From NCBI GenBank assembly GCA_946478975.1, contig CAMLEO010000042.1, positions 1 through 34,185 on the forward strand: a DNA stretch of 34,185 bases, read 5' to 3'. Numbering within the stretch: the first letter of the stretch is position 1; every line of letters begins with the position of its first letter. This document shows positions 16,135 to 24,417 of the stretch, piece by piece. Source of the stretch: an uncultured Steroidobacter sp. (GTDB taxonomy: Bacteria > Pseudomonadota > Gammaproteobacteria > Steroidobacterales > Steroidobacteraceae). The notes under the pieces are model-generated. The model was given only the letters and a program-made list of their open reading frames with translations, ran no database searches and was not told the DNA's origin. The position numbers and the translations under genes are program-made.

Positions 16135-17205
16135 ATGCAATCCGACCACGACAACCCCGCACGCGACCCCGCCACCACGCATGCCATGCAAGGCGCGGCG
16201 CATTGGTTGTCGGTGCTGTCCGACGAGAACTGCACTGAGGCCGAGCGCCGGCAGTTTCTGGTCTGGCTGCGAGCGTCGGGTCAGCATGTCGATGAGTTCT
16301 TGCGCTCGAGCCGCTTGAATGCGCACTGCTCGCGACGTGAGTTGTGGCCGGAGATGAGCGTGGCTGAGTTGATCGCGGCGGCGAAAGCGAGCGGCGAAGG
16401 AAACATTGCGACGTTGGAGCCGGTGCCGGAGTTTTCTTCCGTTCGTCGCCCTCGCAAGCCTCTGCGTTGGGCTTTGGCTGCCGCGGCGGCGTGCGTGTTC
16501 GTTGTGGCTGGCCTGATCGTCGGTCGTTCGCTGTGGCTCAGCCCCGAATACGTGACGGCACTCGGCGAGCAGCGCTCCATCACGCTCGAAGACGGCTCCA
16601 TCGTTGAGCTCAACAGCCAGTCCCGGCTGCGCACGCACTTCATGAAAGAGCTGCGCGCGATCGAGCTGCTGGAAGGCGAGGCGATCTTTCATGTTTCCAA
16701 AGACCCGCATCGCCCGTTTCGCGTCCGCACCGGTGTTACCGATATCGTCGCCGTCGGCACAGCCTTCAACGTCAACGCGAACGACGCTCGCACGGTTGTG
16801 ACTGTGCTCGAAGGGCGCGTGCGCGTGAATCAACGCGATGCTGCCAAGAGATCGGCAGCTCGATCGGCGCAGGCGGTCAGTGAGTTCGAGCTGGCCGTCG
16901 GCGATCAGCTCATCGTCGGCAAGGCGCAGCCTGCCATCCGCGTCTCGTTGCGTGACACGGAGAAAGTCACATCGTGGACCGAGCGTCGCCTGATCTTCGA
17001 AGACACTCCCCTGTCCACCGTCGCCGCCGAGTTCGCCCGCTACAGCTCCCACGCGATCCACATCGAAGATGCCGCTGTCGGCGCCCGCAAAATCAACGGC
17101 GTCTTCGACGCCACCGACCCCGCGTCGCTGGTCGAGTTCCTGAGCGCGGATCAAACATTGGACATCCGCACCGACCCCAGCGGCTGGGTCATCCGCTCTC
17201 GCTGA
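16135..17205 (+). CDS. FecR-family anti-sigma factor / signal transducer
   Basis: Membrane anti-sigma factor, 356 residues. A cytoplasmic DUF4880-like sigma-binding segment (about 20-62, AAHWLSVLSDENCTEAERRQ) is followed by one transmembrane helix (about 112-134). The periplasmic FecR domain (about 138-232) contains GEQRSITLEDGSIVELNSQS and TDIVAVGTAFNVN. A C-terminal STN-like segment (about 285-355, LIFEDTPLSTVAAEFARYS) would contact the signalling domain of a TonB receptor. The only STN-bearing receptor in the window is at 19578-22313, so that is the probable partner. The gene forms an operon with the sigma factor. Confidence 0.92.
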   Translation: MQSDHDNPARDPATTHAMQGAAHWLSVLSDENCTEAERRQFLVWLRASGQHVDEFLRSSRLNAHCSRRELWPEMSVAELIAAAKASGEGNIATLEPVPEFSSVRRPRKPLRWALAAAAACVFVVAGLIVGRSLWLSPEYVTALGEQRSITLEDGSIVELNSQSRLRTHFMKELRAIELLEGEAIFHVSKDPHRPFRVRTGVTDIVAVGTAFNVNANDARTVVTVLEGRVRVNQRDAAKRSAARSAQAVSEFELAVGDQLIVGKAQPAIRVSLRDTEKVTSWTERRLIFEDTPLSTVAAEFARYSSHAIHIEDAAVGARKINGVFDATDPASLVEFLSADQTLDIRTDPSGWVIRSR

Positions 17206-17315
17206 GAGCCGCGCGGCATCTCGCGGAATCAGCCGCGCGATGACTGCCGCGGGTTGCTAGCGCGTGGCTACACACTAGAACTATCAAATCGTCGGCGAAG
17301 CATCCGGCCAGAAAC

Positions 17316-17735
17316 GTGCAGCTGCATGTTTCCTTCGGCCTGCATACATTCACTCGCGCGATCCAGCTTCGGGACTGCGATGAGCAGTTGTACCGTGACA
17401 ACCGGGAAGTGCGGACGTTCTGTCCTGAGCGGCATGCGCGGTCGGTGGATCTGCCGCACATCATTCGGACGCTCGAACGTCGGCGCTGCGAGTTCGCGCG
17501 CAGTTTTGACCGACCTCTAAACTATGTCACCGTAGAAACAAGCATCGGCGACCGCTACGCAGTGTTTTTCGATCTGTGCAGGCTCAAGAGAGTCGGGCCG
17601 AATGCTGTGCACCTGATAGTACAGTCTGCATATGTTTTAGCCGCGGAGAATCGCGCGCCTGGACGTGGCCGCATCACGTTCCATGCGCTGCTCGGCCATA
17701 CACTGCGCGGCACCAGCCCACGACCGCCGCCGTAA
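17316..17735 (+). CDS. Conserved-looking hypothetical protein
   Basis: Small protein of 139 residues from a GTG start; no signal peptide, membrane helix or named domain is visible. The composition looks like a real protein: a beta-rich N-terminus (VQLHVSFGLHTFTRAI), a polar helix with charged residues (LPHIIRTLERRRCEFAR), YVTVET and YAVFFDLCRLKR strands and a basic, proline-rich tail (GHTLRGTSPRPPP). I recall similar short proteins in other proteobacteria but cannot name the family. A strong hairpin 22 bases after the stop supports a separate transcription unit. The start is uncertain because no clear ribosome site is present. Confidence 0.55.
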   Translation: MQLHVSFGLHTFTRAIQLRDCDEQLYRDNREVRTFCPERHARSVDLPHIIRTLERRRCEFARSFDRPLNYVTVETSIGDRYAVFFDLCRLKRVGPNAVHLIVQSAYVLAAENRAPGRGRITFHALLGHTLRGTSPRPPP

Positions 17736-17756
17736 TTTTTGAGAGCCTCGAAAATG

Positions 17757-17784
17757 CGAAACCCCGCTTGTGGGCGGGGTTTCG
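17757..17784. terminator. Bidirectional hairpin terminator
   Basis: CGAAACCCCGC pairs with GCGGGGTTTCG, an 11-bp stem with a 6-base loop. The A-rich left flank (GAAAATG) becomes a short T tract on the minus strand, so it can serve both the hypothetical gene on the plus strand and the trehalase gene on the minus strand. Confidence 0.7.
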
Positions 17785-17916
17785 TCAGTCCCGGTTCCCG
17801 CTTACCTGCCACCGGGGCAGACCTCTTGCGAGGCGGGGCGTGCACCGAGCCGGCTTTTGTGCACGAGCCAAATACTAAAGGCGCCCGGCGCAGTTAACAA
17901 GTGCCGGAATCCCTAC
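17785..17916. other. Gap after terminator, before trehalase 3' end
   Basis: I see no gene, tRNA or clear repeat in these 132 bases. Confidence 0.5.
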
Positions 17917-19503
17917 CTAATTCGCCAGCTTCGGGTACATCGCAAGCAGCTTGCGAAGCACGCCGTTGGTCCAGCCGAAGCCGTCTTGCAGAGGGTATTC
18001 GCCGCCGCCGCCGGAGGTGTCGCCGATGACGTCGTATTTTTCGACCAGTTTGCCGGTGGCTTTGTAGACCTGCTGATTCTTGGCGACCCAGCGTTGGGCG
18101 ATGGTGGCGGCGAGCTGGTCTTCGCCGTATTTTTTGAGGCCGGCGATGGCGAGCCATTGCAGGGGGGCCCAGCCGTTGGGGGCGTCCCATTGTTGGCCGG
18201 TGTTGATGTCGGTGGTCGCGAGGCCGTGAGGCTTGAGCAAAGTGGAGCGGACGGTCAGGGCGACGACCATGCCTTGCATGCGTTCTGCGACGTTGAAGTA
18301 CAACGGATACATCGTGGCGGCAGTGACCTGCGAGCCGAGCGTCTTGGTCTTCCAGTTGTAATCGGTGAACGCGCCCGCGCGGGAGCTCCACAGATAACGC
18401 ATGATCGCAAGCTTGCGCGCGGCCGCCCTGGCTTTCATTTCCTCGACGCAACCGGCATCGCCGCGGACCTCGCAGCCCTTACCGATCGTGACTTCGAGTT
18501 GATACAGCAGGCTGTTCAAATCGGGCGGCAGCAGATCCGTTGTATGAATGGTCGCGAGCGTCTTGCCATCCGCCAGCCAGCGCGAGCTGAAATCCCAGCC
18601 GCTTTCGGCAGCAGCGCGCAGATTGCGATAAATCTCAGGAGCAGCGGCGCCCAATCCGCGAGCGGTCGCAATATCTTCTTTGTACGCTTCTTCGCGAGGC
18701 GTATCGCGGTCGTCCCAATAACGATTCAGCACCGAGCCATCCGCAAGCTTCACGACGCGCCGGTGCGCCGATCCCGGGCTGAGCTCGTTGGCGCCTTCCA
18801 TCCAGAACTCATATTCGCGCTTCAGCTGCGGCAGGTATTTTTCGTAAACCGCCTTGCCTTCCTTGGCCGCGGCCAGCTCGATCATGGCGGCGAAGAACGG
18901 CGGCTGCGAGCGGCTCAAGTAATAACTGCGGTTGCCGTTGGGAATGTGGCCGTACTGATCGATCAGCCAGGCGAAGTTGCCGATCATGTCCATGGTCAGA
19001 TCGTGCCGGCCGCTTTCCTCCAGGCCGAGCATGGTGAAATACGAATCCCAATAATAGATTTCGTTGAAACGTCCGCCGGGCACGACGTAACGCCCCGGCA
19101 GCGCCAGGCGCGACGTGAACGGACGCTGATCGTCCGGATTGCGCTCCAGCACTTTCCACAGCGCATCGATGTGCTTGCGCACGTCCTGCCCCGCTGTCGT
19201 CCTGAAATCCGCGGCAACATTCGGCGGCGAGGAGAAACGTTCAGCGACGAAGCGTTTGAGATCGAAGCCGGGCTTGCCGCGCAGCTCGCGATACTCCTTC
19301 ATCACCTGCTCAGGCGGACGATTCGGCAAAGCGTCTACGAACGCTTTGCTGTCGGGGAAGATTGCGTTGAGTTGCACCTGCTCGAACAGTTCGCCGTAGA
19401 TATCGGCAGGCGTGGAGACGCGCTGCGTCTCCTGCGCCAGCGCAACCGAAGCCGCGCCGGCCAACCAAACACTCATGCACAGAACTCGGAGGCAATTGAT
19501 CAT
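17917..19503 (-). CDS. treA: Periplasmic alpha,alpha-trehalase (GH37)
   Basis: Hydrolyses trehalose to two glucose molecules. The 528-residue protein begins with a signal peptide (1-23, ending SVALAQ), so it acts in the periplasm. Both GH37 signatures are present: PGGRFNEIYYWDSY (142-155) and QWDAPNGWAP (438-447). The catalytic acid aligns with Asp304 in ESGWDFSSRW and the base with Glu502 in GGGGEYPLQDGFGW. It lies 74 bases downstream of the STN-type TonB receptor in the same direction, which suggests that the receptor imports trehalose or a related alpha-glucoside that the enzyme cleaves. A long hairpin separates the two genes. The released glucose would fit the aldose 1-epimerase encoded 5 kb away. 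Confidence 0.96.
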   Translation of the reverse strand: MINCLRVLCMSVWLAGAASVALAQETQRVSTPADIYGELFEQVQLNAIFPDSKAFVDALPNRPPEQVMKEYRELRGKPGFDLKRFVAERFSSPPNVAADFRTTAGQDVRKHIDALWKVLERNPDDQRPFTSRLALPGRYVVPGGRFNEIYYWDSYFTMLGLEESGRHDLTMDMIGNFAWLIDQYGHIPNGNRSYYLSRSQPPFFAAMIELAAAKEGKAVYEKYLPQLKREYEFWMEGANELSPGSAHRRVVKLADGSVLNRYWDDRDTPREEAYKEDIATARGLGAAAPEIYRNLRAAAESGWDFSSRWLADGKTLATIHTTDLLPPDLNSLLYQLEVTIGKGCEVRGDAGCVEEMKARAAARKLAIMRYLWSSRAGAFTDYNWKTKTLGSQVTAATMYPLYFNVAERMQGMVVALTVRSTLLKPHGLATTDINTGQQWDAPNGWAPLQWLAIAGLKKYGEDQLAATIAQRWVAKNQQVYKATGKLVEKYDVIGDTSGGGGEYPLQDGFGWTNGVLRKLLAMYPKLAN

Positions 19504-19537
19504 AGGGCGCAGAGTTTCTTCTGCGTCGAGATGAAGC

Positions 19538-19570
19538 GCAACTAGGGACTCGGGCCGAGTCCCTGGTTGC
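19538..19570 (-). terminator. 16-bp hairpin between STN receptor and trehalase genes
   Basis: GCAACTAGGGACTCGG pairs with CCGAGTCCCTGGTTGC with one G-T wobble; allowing a 5-base loop leaves a 14-bp stem. It starts 7 bases after the receptor stop. No T-run follows on the minus strand, so it looks like an intercistronic stem-loop that could stabilise the receptor mRNA or lower trehalase expression, not a classic terminator. Confidence 0.6.
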
Positions 19571-19577
19571 GGAACGC

Positions 19578-22313
19578 TCAGAACCGATACGTGACTGAGC
19601 CCATGTATGAACGGCCGAACAGCGGCCGCACCATATAGATGTTGCCGATTCCACCGGCTCCGACATCGGTGCGTGGATTGCCTTCGGTCAAACCGATCTC
19701 ATCGGTGACGTTGTCCGCAGTGACCTGCAACGTCCACGCCCCCACATCGAGCATCGCACCCACATCGAGCTTGTAATACGACGGCAGCTCGATCGTGTTC
19801 TCGTCGTTCGCATAGCGCTTGCCCGCATATGTATAAGTGAAGTAAGCGCGACCCGCGCCTTCCATGAACGTATACGTCGGCGTGACACGCAGCATCGTCT
19901 TCGGAATGCGACGAATGGTGTTGCCGGTATTGTCCTTGGTCGCACCGGTAAAGTTTTGATACACCGGGTCCTGCTGCGTGATGCTGAAGCGCACGCCGAG
20001 CTCGCGAATCGGCTGGAATTCGCCTTCCAGCTCGATGCCTCGCGTGCGCGTTTCAGCGCGGCGAACCACGGTCTGGCCGCTGGCGAGAATGTCCTGGAAC
20101 GGCACATTGTCGAACTCGGTCTGGAACAAGGTCGCGAACACCACGAACGTGTCGATGGATGCTTTGTAGCCCAGCTCGATGTTGGTGACTTCGTCCTTCA
20201 CCAGCACGCCGTTACGCACGTCGTCGAAATGCGGCAGCTTGGCCGAGTCGGTGTAGTGGCCGTACAGCGCATGCTCGGGCGTGAGCTCGTAGTTGAAGCC
20301 GACCGAGTAGCCGGTATTGTCGAAGTTTTCGTCCACCGTGCGGCGATTGGAGCCGATCACAGACACGCCGCGGTCATACGTCGTCGCCGGATTGCCGTCG
20401 AGATCGGTCGGAACATTCGGCGCCACCGTCTTGGAGCCTTCACGCAATGTGCCTTCGATGTCCTGCGTGTCATAGCGCACGCCAAAGTCGAAACGCAGTG
20501 CGTCGGTGACCTGCCATTCATCGGCAACGTATAACGAATACGCTGTGGCATCGTAATCCGTCAGCAGGTTGAAGCTCGCGTACGAGGTGAAGCCGTTCGG
20601 ATCGGTCACGCCCGGCAGAAACAAACGACGTGGCTGGTTGCTCACATCCATCAACAGGTTGTTGCCCAGGCTCCAGCGGTCGGCCATCGAATAGTCGGCC
20701 GCATACAAACCGACGCTGAGCGCGTGCGCATCCAGTTTGAAGTTCAAACGCGCATCGTCCTGAAGCGCGTCGAACTCTTTGTTCACGACCCAGTGGCCAC
20801 GGTTCTGCACCAGTTGATTGGCCGCATAGGCCGCGCCGGTCGATAACACTGAGTAGTTCGCAGCCACGCCGTGCGAGGCAGCGAACGTTGCGCCGGTCAC
20901 CGGCGGGTCGCCGGGGAAGATGCCGTCGAAGCGCACTTCACCGTCGGTGTAGCGCAGGACATTGGTCAGCGAGACCGTATCGTTGAATTCCCAATTCAGC
21001 TTGCCGCCGAAAGTCGCGAGCTGCGGATGAATGCCGTCTTCGAGATCCGAGCCTCGCAAGCCAACTTCCGCTGCCGTCACCGGCAGGCCGGCACGCGCCA
21101 GGTCGGCGCTGTGCAAAGAATAGGTCCCCGCATCGGCGCCATTGATGCCGCGAGGATCGGAAGGATCGCCAGTAAGAGGAATCGGCACGACGAACAAAGA
21201 ACGATCGTCGATGTACTTCGCGAACAGCTCCAGGCTGCCGCGTTCGAACGTGCGCTTGAGTTTCACTCTGAACTGGCCGCCTTTGTCGGCGGTGTAGCCA
21301 GGATCGCGAACGCCGTCCGAGGTGCGATAGTAGCCGCCGAGCGCAATGCCCCAGTCGTCGTTGATCGGCCCGCTCCACGACACATCGCTGCGATAGCTGC
21401 CGTAATCGGCGAAGCCGAGTTTGAATGCACCACGCGGCGTATCTTTTGGCGACTGCGTGACAAAGTTGATCGTGCCGCCCACGGCGCCGGCAGTGAAGAT
21501 CGGAGCCGTGCCGCCGCGTAAAGCTTCGACGCGCTCGATCGTATCGTCGACGCGCACGAATTGATCGGGGTTGTAGAATGACAGCTCGAACACCGGATAG
21601 ATCGGAATGCCGTCTTCCATCAACCCGACGTAACGATAGCCGCCATCCTGAATGATGCCGCGGGCAAACACGTTGCCCTGCGTGGTGCCGGCGGTGGACT
21701 CGACCCAGAATCCCGGCACGGCTGAGATCAATTCAGCGGAGCTCGCCGGCGCCTGCTGAGCGATGTCTTCGGCGCTGAACGTGGAGATCGCGACGCTCGA
21801 ATCGAACTTCGTACGTTCACTCACAGCGGTGCCGGTAACGATGACGGTCTCGACACCAAACAACGAATTGTCCCCGGCGAACCCCTTGTCGCTGATCTGT
21901 GCCTGGTCCTGAGCAACTGAAGCAAGCTCCGGTTGCGTCGCCTGCGCGAGACGCAACGGTGCGGCAGTCGATGTCCGTTGCAACGATGCTTCAGGACGCT
22001 CCGGCGCGTCGGTGCTGATCGCGACCGTCTTCGCATTCACGCGCCGGTATTTCAGGCCGGTGCTTTCGAGCAGCCGCTTCAGCGCTTCCTCGCGAGTGTA
22101 TGAACCTGCCACGGCCGCCGACTCGCGACCTTTGCCGATCTCGGAATAAAACACGATCTGGTCGCCGCTCTGCTGCGCGTAAGCGCGCAATGCTTGCGAC
22201 ACCGGCTGAGCGGCAATGCTGAATTCCTGGCGAGTCTGATCCGCGCTTTGCGCCTGAGCGAGCGCCGATCCCGACGCAATGGCCAACAGCGATGCAATCG
22301 TTGCACGCAGCAT
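19578..22313 (-). CDS. TonB-dependent transducer with N-terminal STN domain
   Basis: Outer-membrane receptor of 911 residues that can both import and signal. A signal peptide (1-20) is followed by an STN signalling domain (30-100, FSIAAQPVSQALRAYAQQSG to KTVAIS) and a linker. A TonB-box-like ETVIVTGTA follows at 155-163, then the plug (IAQQAPASSAELISAVPGFW and RVEALRGGTAPIFTAGAVGG) and a barrel ending GSVTYRF. The STN domain is the part that contacts FecR-type proteins. The gene begins after GGGGGA, 9 bases before the ATG, and carries the same upstream motif as the sigma gene. It is first in an operon with trehalase, so the likely ligand is trehalose or a trehalose-containing glycan; iron-siderophore uptake is the alternative for this architecture. 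Confidence 0.95.
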   Translation of the reverse strand: MLRATIASLLAIASGSALAQAQSADQTRQEFSIAAQPVSQALRAYAQQSGDQIVFYSEIGKGRESAAVAGSYTREEALKRLLESTGLKYRRVNAKTVAISTDAPERPEASLQRTSTAAPLRLAQATQPELASVAQDQAQISDKGFAGDNSLFGVETVIVTGTAVSERTKFDSSVAISTFSAEDIAQQAPASSAELISAVPGFWVESTAGTTQGNVFARGIIQDGGYRYVGLMEDGIPIYPVFELSFYNPDQFVRVDDTIERVEALRGGTAPIFTAGAVGGTINFVTQSPKDTPRGAFKLGFADYGSYRSDVSWSGPINDDWGIALGGYYRTSDGVRDPGYTADKGGQFRVKLKRTFERGSLELFAKYIDDRSLFVVPIPLTGDPSDPRGINGADAGTYSLHSADLARAGLPVTAAEVGLRGSDLEDGIHPQLATFGGKLNWEFNDTVSLTNVLRYTDGEVRFDGIFPGDPPVTGATFAASHGVAANYSVLSTGAAYAANQLVQNRGHWVVNKEFDALQDDARLNFKLDAHALSVGLYAADYSMADRWSLGNNLLMDVSNQPRRLFLPGVTDPNGFTSYASFNLLTDYDATAYSLYVADEWQVTDALRFDFGVRYDTQDIEGTLREGSKTVAPNVPTDLDGNPATTYDRGVSVIGSNRRTVDENFDNTGYSVGFNYELTPEHALYGHYTDSAKLPHFDDVRNGVLVKDEVTNIELGYKASIDTFVVFATLFQTEFDNVPFQDILASGQTVVRRAETRTRGIELEGEFQPIRELGVRFSITQQDPVYQNFTGATKDNTGNTIRRIPKTMLRVTPTYTFMEGAGRAYFTYTYAGKRYANDENTIELPSYYKLDVGAMLDVGAWTLQVTADNVTDEIGLTEGNPRTDVGAGGIGNIYMVRPLFGRSYMGSVTYRF

Positions 22314-22371
22314 TCGTTATCCCCCGTTTCTCATTGGTGGCACGCCAGGAGCCTGCGCGTGCCGTTGCCAG

Positions 22372-22402
22372 CTATGAGGGGGTGAGGTGGAAAAGCTGCC
22401 CC
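22372..22402 (-). promoter_or_regulatory. Candidate ECF sigma promoter of the receptor-trehalase operon
   Basis: On the minus strand GGGGCAGCTTTT (22402-22391), 13 bases, TCATAG (22377-22372), identical in both blocks and spacing to the site before the sigma gene at 15580-15610. The implied leader is about 50 bases to ATG 22313. The motif directly abuts the stop codon of slyX. Confidence 0.65.
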
Positions 22403-22609
22403 TCAATAATGGGGAGGACGCTCCTGCTCGGCGGTGTACGCAGTCTGCTCAGTCATAGCGCTTTCGAGTTTGCCGCTCAGCACGGTGAGCTCGGCGCGCA
22501 GCGCATCGATCTCCTGCTGCTGGCGATAGACCACTTCGCTCAAGTCGTTGTTGGCACGTTCCAGGTAGGCGATGCGCAGCTCGATGCGCTCGACGATGTC
22601 ATCGTTCAT
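22403..22609 (-). CDS. slyX: SlyX family protein
   Basis: Small 68-residue coiled-coil protein. Heptad pattern in IAYLERANNDLSEVVYRQQQ and the diagnostic C-terminal PPHY identify SlyX, a widespread protein of unknown molecular role. GAGGAA precedes the ATG and overlaps the stop of the upstream kinase gene, so the two genes are coupled. The stop abuts the receptor-trehalase promoter motif. Confidence 0.9.
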   Translation of the reverse strand: MNDDIVERIELRIAYLERANNDLSEVVYRQQQEIDALRAELTVLSGKLESAMTEQTAYTAEQERPPHY

Positions 22610-22618
22610 ATGAGTTCC

Positions 22619-23899
22619 TCAAGCCGGCAATGAGAATGTGAAGGTCGCGCCGCGCCCCGGCTCCGAGTGCGCCCACACTTCGCCGCCATGTCGAGTCACG
22701 ATTCGATGCACGATGGCGAGCCCGACGCCGGTGCCGGGATATTCACGCGCGCCGTGCAGGCGGCGAAACACACCAAACAAGTTGCTGGTGAACTTGCTGT
22801 CGAAACCGACGCCATTGTCGCTGATCTCATAGACCAAACGGTCGGCTTCTTCGCGGCCGCTGACGGTGATCTGCGGCTGCGCGACCTTGCTGCTGTATTT
22901 CACAGCGTTGTCGAGCAGATTGACCCACACCTGGCGAATCAATCTTTCATCGCCGCGGGCGACCGGCAACTTGCCAATCGAGATCGCAGGCTCGGCCGCT
23001 TCATTCAAGCGCGACGCGTGCGCTTCCTCAGCCGCGAGGCGTGCCAGCATTTCCATATCGAGCCGAGCTTGTTCCAGCGACTGCCGGCCGCAGCGTGCGA
23101 ACTCCAGCAAGTCGTCGATCAGCGACGACATATGCAAAACATTTGCTCGAATGCGCTGCAGATAATGACGCGTCTCGGGGCTGATGCTCTTGCTCTTGTC
23201 GTCGCCGAGCAGTCGCGAGAATCCATCGATCGCACGCAGCGGCGCTCGCAGATCGTGAGAGACCGAATACGAGAACCCTTCGAGATCGTTGTTCGCCAGC
23301 CGCAGCTCCTGCGCTTGTTTCAGCGCGCGGTCGCGCTCCTGGCGCAGCTCCTCGACCAGCGATTCATTCTCGATCGCGAGCCGGATCTGGCGCTCGATGG
23401 ATTGCGTCTGGCGCCCGGCAATCACCAGCATGATCGGAATATAAAGAATGAACGCGAGCCCGAGAATGATGCGATCGCCGCCAAGCAGGAACTGCGTGAT
23501 CAGGTGCGGCACGATGAACGGAATCAACAGACACGCATAGGCATGCCGCACCGGGGCCTGCGAGCCCATGCCCGAAGCCGTCGCACCGATGAACAACACC
23601 GACATGATCACTTCGCGGGTCGGGTCGTGCGGCAACAGGAAGGAGCCGGCGATGGACCACACCGCTCCACCGAGCGCCGCTCCCGCCATCATCGCGGTCC
23701 GCCAGCGCTTGGTGTCGGCGAGATCACGCGGCCGGCTCAGGAACGCCGCAGCCACGCGCCACCGGAGTAACAACACCAGCAACAGCGCGATATACCAGGC
23801 GACGGACGCAGCGACGCCATGATCATCGGCTGCCAGGTAGCCCATCATGACGCCCAGGATCACGCTGCCAAATAGTGGCGACGTGGTCAGTCGACACAT
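22619..23899 (-). CDS. Membrane sensor histidine kinase
   Basis: Histidine kinase of 426 residues from the first ATG. The N-terminus has five or six hydrophobic helices (about 8-162) and no periplasmic sensor of any size. A coiled coil follows (about 165-205, ending ELRLANNDLEGF). The HisKA box is FSYSVSHDLRAPLRAI with His215. HATPase boxes are NLLDNAVKYS, YEISDNGVGFD, FRRLHG and GTGVGLAIVHRIV, as in phytochrome-like and light or redox kinases. The frame stays open for about 34 codons before the ATG and reads like protein (TTREHIEARVLNEQVTL), but has no ATG, GTG or TTG, so the start is doubtful. No response regulator gene is adjacent. The gene overlaps the ribosome site of slyX. Confidence 0.9.
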   Translation of the reverse strand: MCRLTTSPLFGSVILGVMMGYLAADDHGVAASVAWYIALLLVLLLRWRVAAAFLSRPRDLADTKRWRTAMMAGAALGGAVWSIAGSFLLPHDPTREVIMSVLFIGATASGMGSQAPVRHAYACLLIPFIVPHLITQFLLGGDRIILGLAFILYIPIMLVIAGRQTQSIERQIRLAIENESLVEELRQERDRALKQAQELRLANNDLEGFSYSVSHDLRAPLRAIDGFSRLLGDDKSKSISPETRHYLQRIRANVLHMSSLIDDLLEFARCGRQSLEQARLDMEMLARLAAEEAHASRLNEAAEPAISIGKLPVARGDERLIRQVWVNLLDNAVKYSSKVAQPQITVSGREEADRLVYEISDNGVGFDSKFTSNLFGVFRRLHGAREYPGTGVGLAIVHRIVTRHGGEVWAHSEPGRGATFTFSLPA

Positions 23900-24078
23900 G
23901 AGCGTGACCTGCTCGTTCAGGACGCGCGCTTCTATGTGCTCGCGAGTGGTGGCGATGTCGGTAATCTCGGCCGTTGCGGGGGGCTCCCGCTCGGCCGTTT
24001 TGTACTATGAGCGGGCAAGACGGCACAACAACCGTGGGAGTAAGATACCGCGGTCCTCACCGGTCGAAGGAAGGCATC

Positions 24079-24318
24079 ATGATCCGATTTTCACGCGTGA
24101 CCGCGCCGGCAGCACTGCTGGCAAGTTTGGGCTTGCTGGCCGCAGCCGCCGCCCTGGCCCAGGGCAAACCGAGCTTCGAACAGCTCGACAAGAACGGCGA
24201 CGGCAAGATCAGCCTCAACGAGGCTTCCACCGACGACGCGCTGTTCGTCGCGTTCAAACAGCTGGACACCAACAAGGACGGCGAACTGACTCGCGAGGAA
24301 TTTGCGAAGTATAAGTAA
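24079..24318 (+). CDS. Exported small EF-hand calcium-binding protein
   Basis: Exported 79-residue protein. A signal peptide (1-28, ending AALAQ) leads to two canonical EF-hand loops at 37-48 (DKNGDGKISLNE) and 63-74 (DTNKDGELTREE). All metal-ligand positions 1, 3, 5 and 12 are acidic, Asn or Glu as expected, so it should bind Ca2+ in the periplasm. The start was set at ATG 24079 because AAGGAAGG lies 5 bases upstream; a longer frame from 23974 has no signal peptide at its front. It is divergent from the histidine kinase. Confidence 0.9.
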   Translation: MIRFSRVTAPAALLASLGLLAAAAALAQGKPSFEQLDKNGDGKISLNEASTDDALFVAFKQLDTNKDGELTREEFAKYK

Positions 24319-24344
24319 CCAGAATTCGTCGTCAGAACCGCGGA

Positions 24345-24367
24345 CCGGGGGCTCCACCCGCCCCCGG
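24345..24367 (+). terminator. GC-rich hairpin after the EF-hand gene
   Basis: CCGGGGGC pairs with GCCCCCGG around a 7-base loop, 27 bases after the stop. No T-run follows, so terminator function is uncertain. Confidence 0.35.
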
Positions 24368-24417
24368 CCGCCTGCCAGGATCGGCTCAATATCAAAGCGT
24401 TTTATCGGGGGATCATC

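Noticed and set aside
17770..19545. 591-codon plus-strand frame opposite trehalase
   Set aside because: Both GH37 signatures are on the minus strand; the plus frame has no domain character.
24006..24011. A third TCATAG on the minus strand upstream of the histidine kinase at 22619-23899
   Set aside because: The GGGGCAGCTTTT block is absent at the required 13-base distance (the place reads GTTGTTG-like sequence), so it is a chance match.
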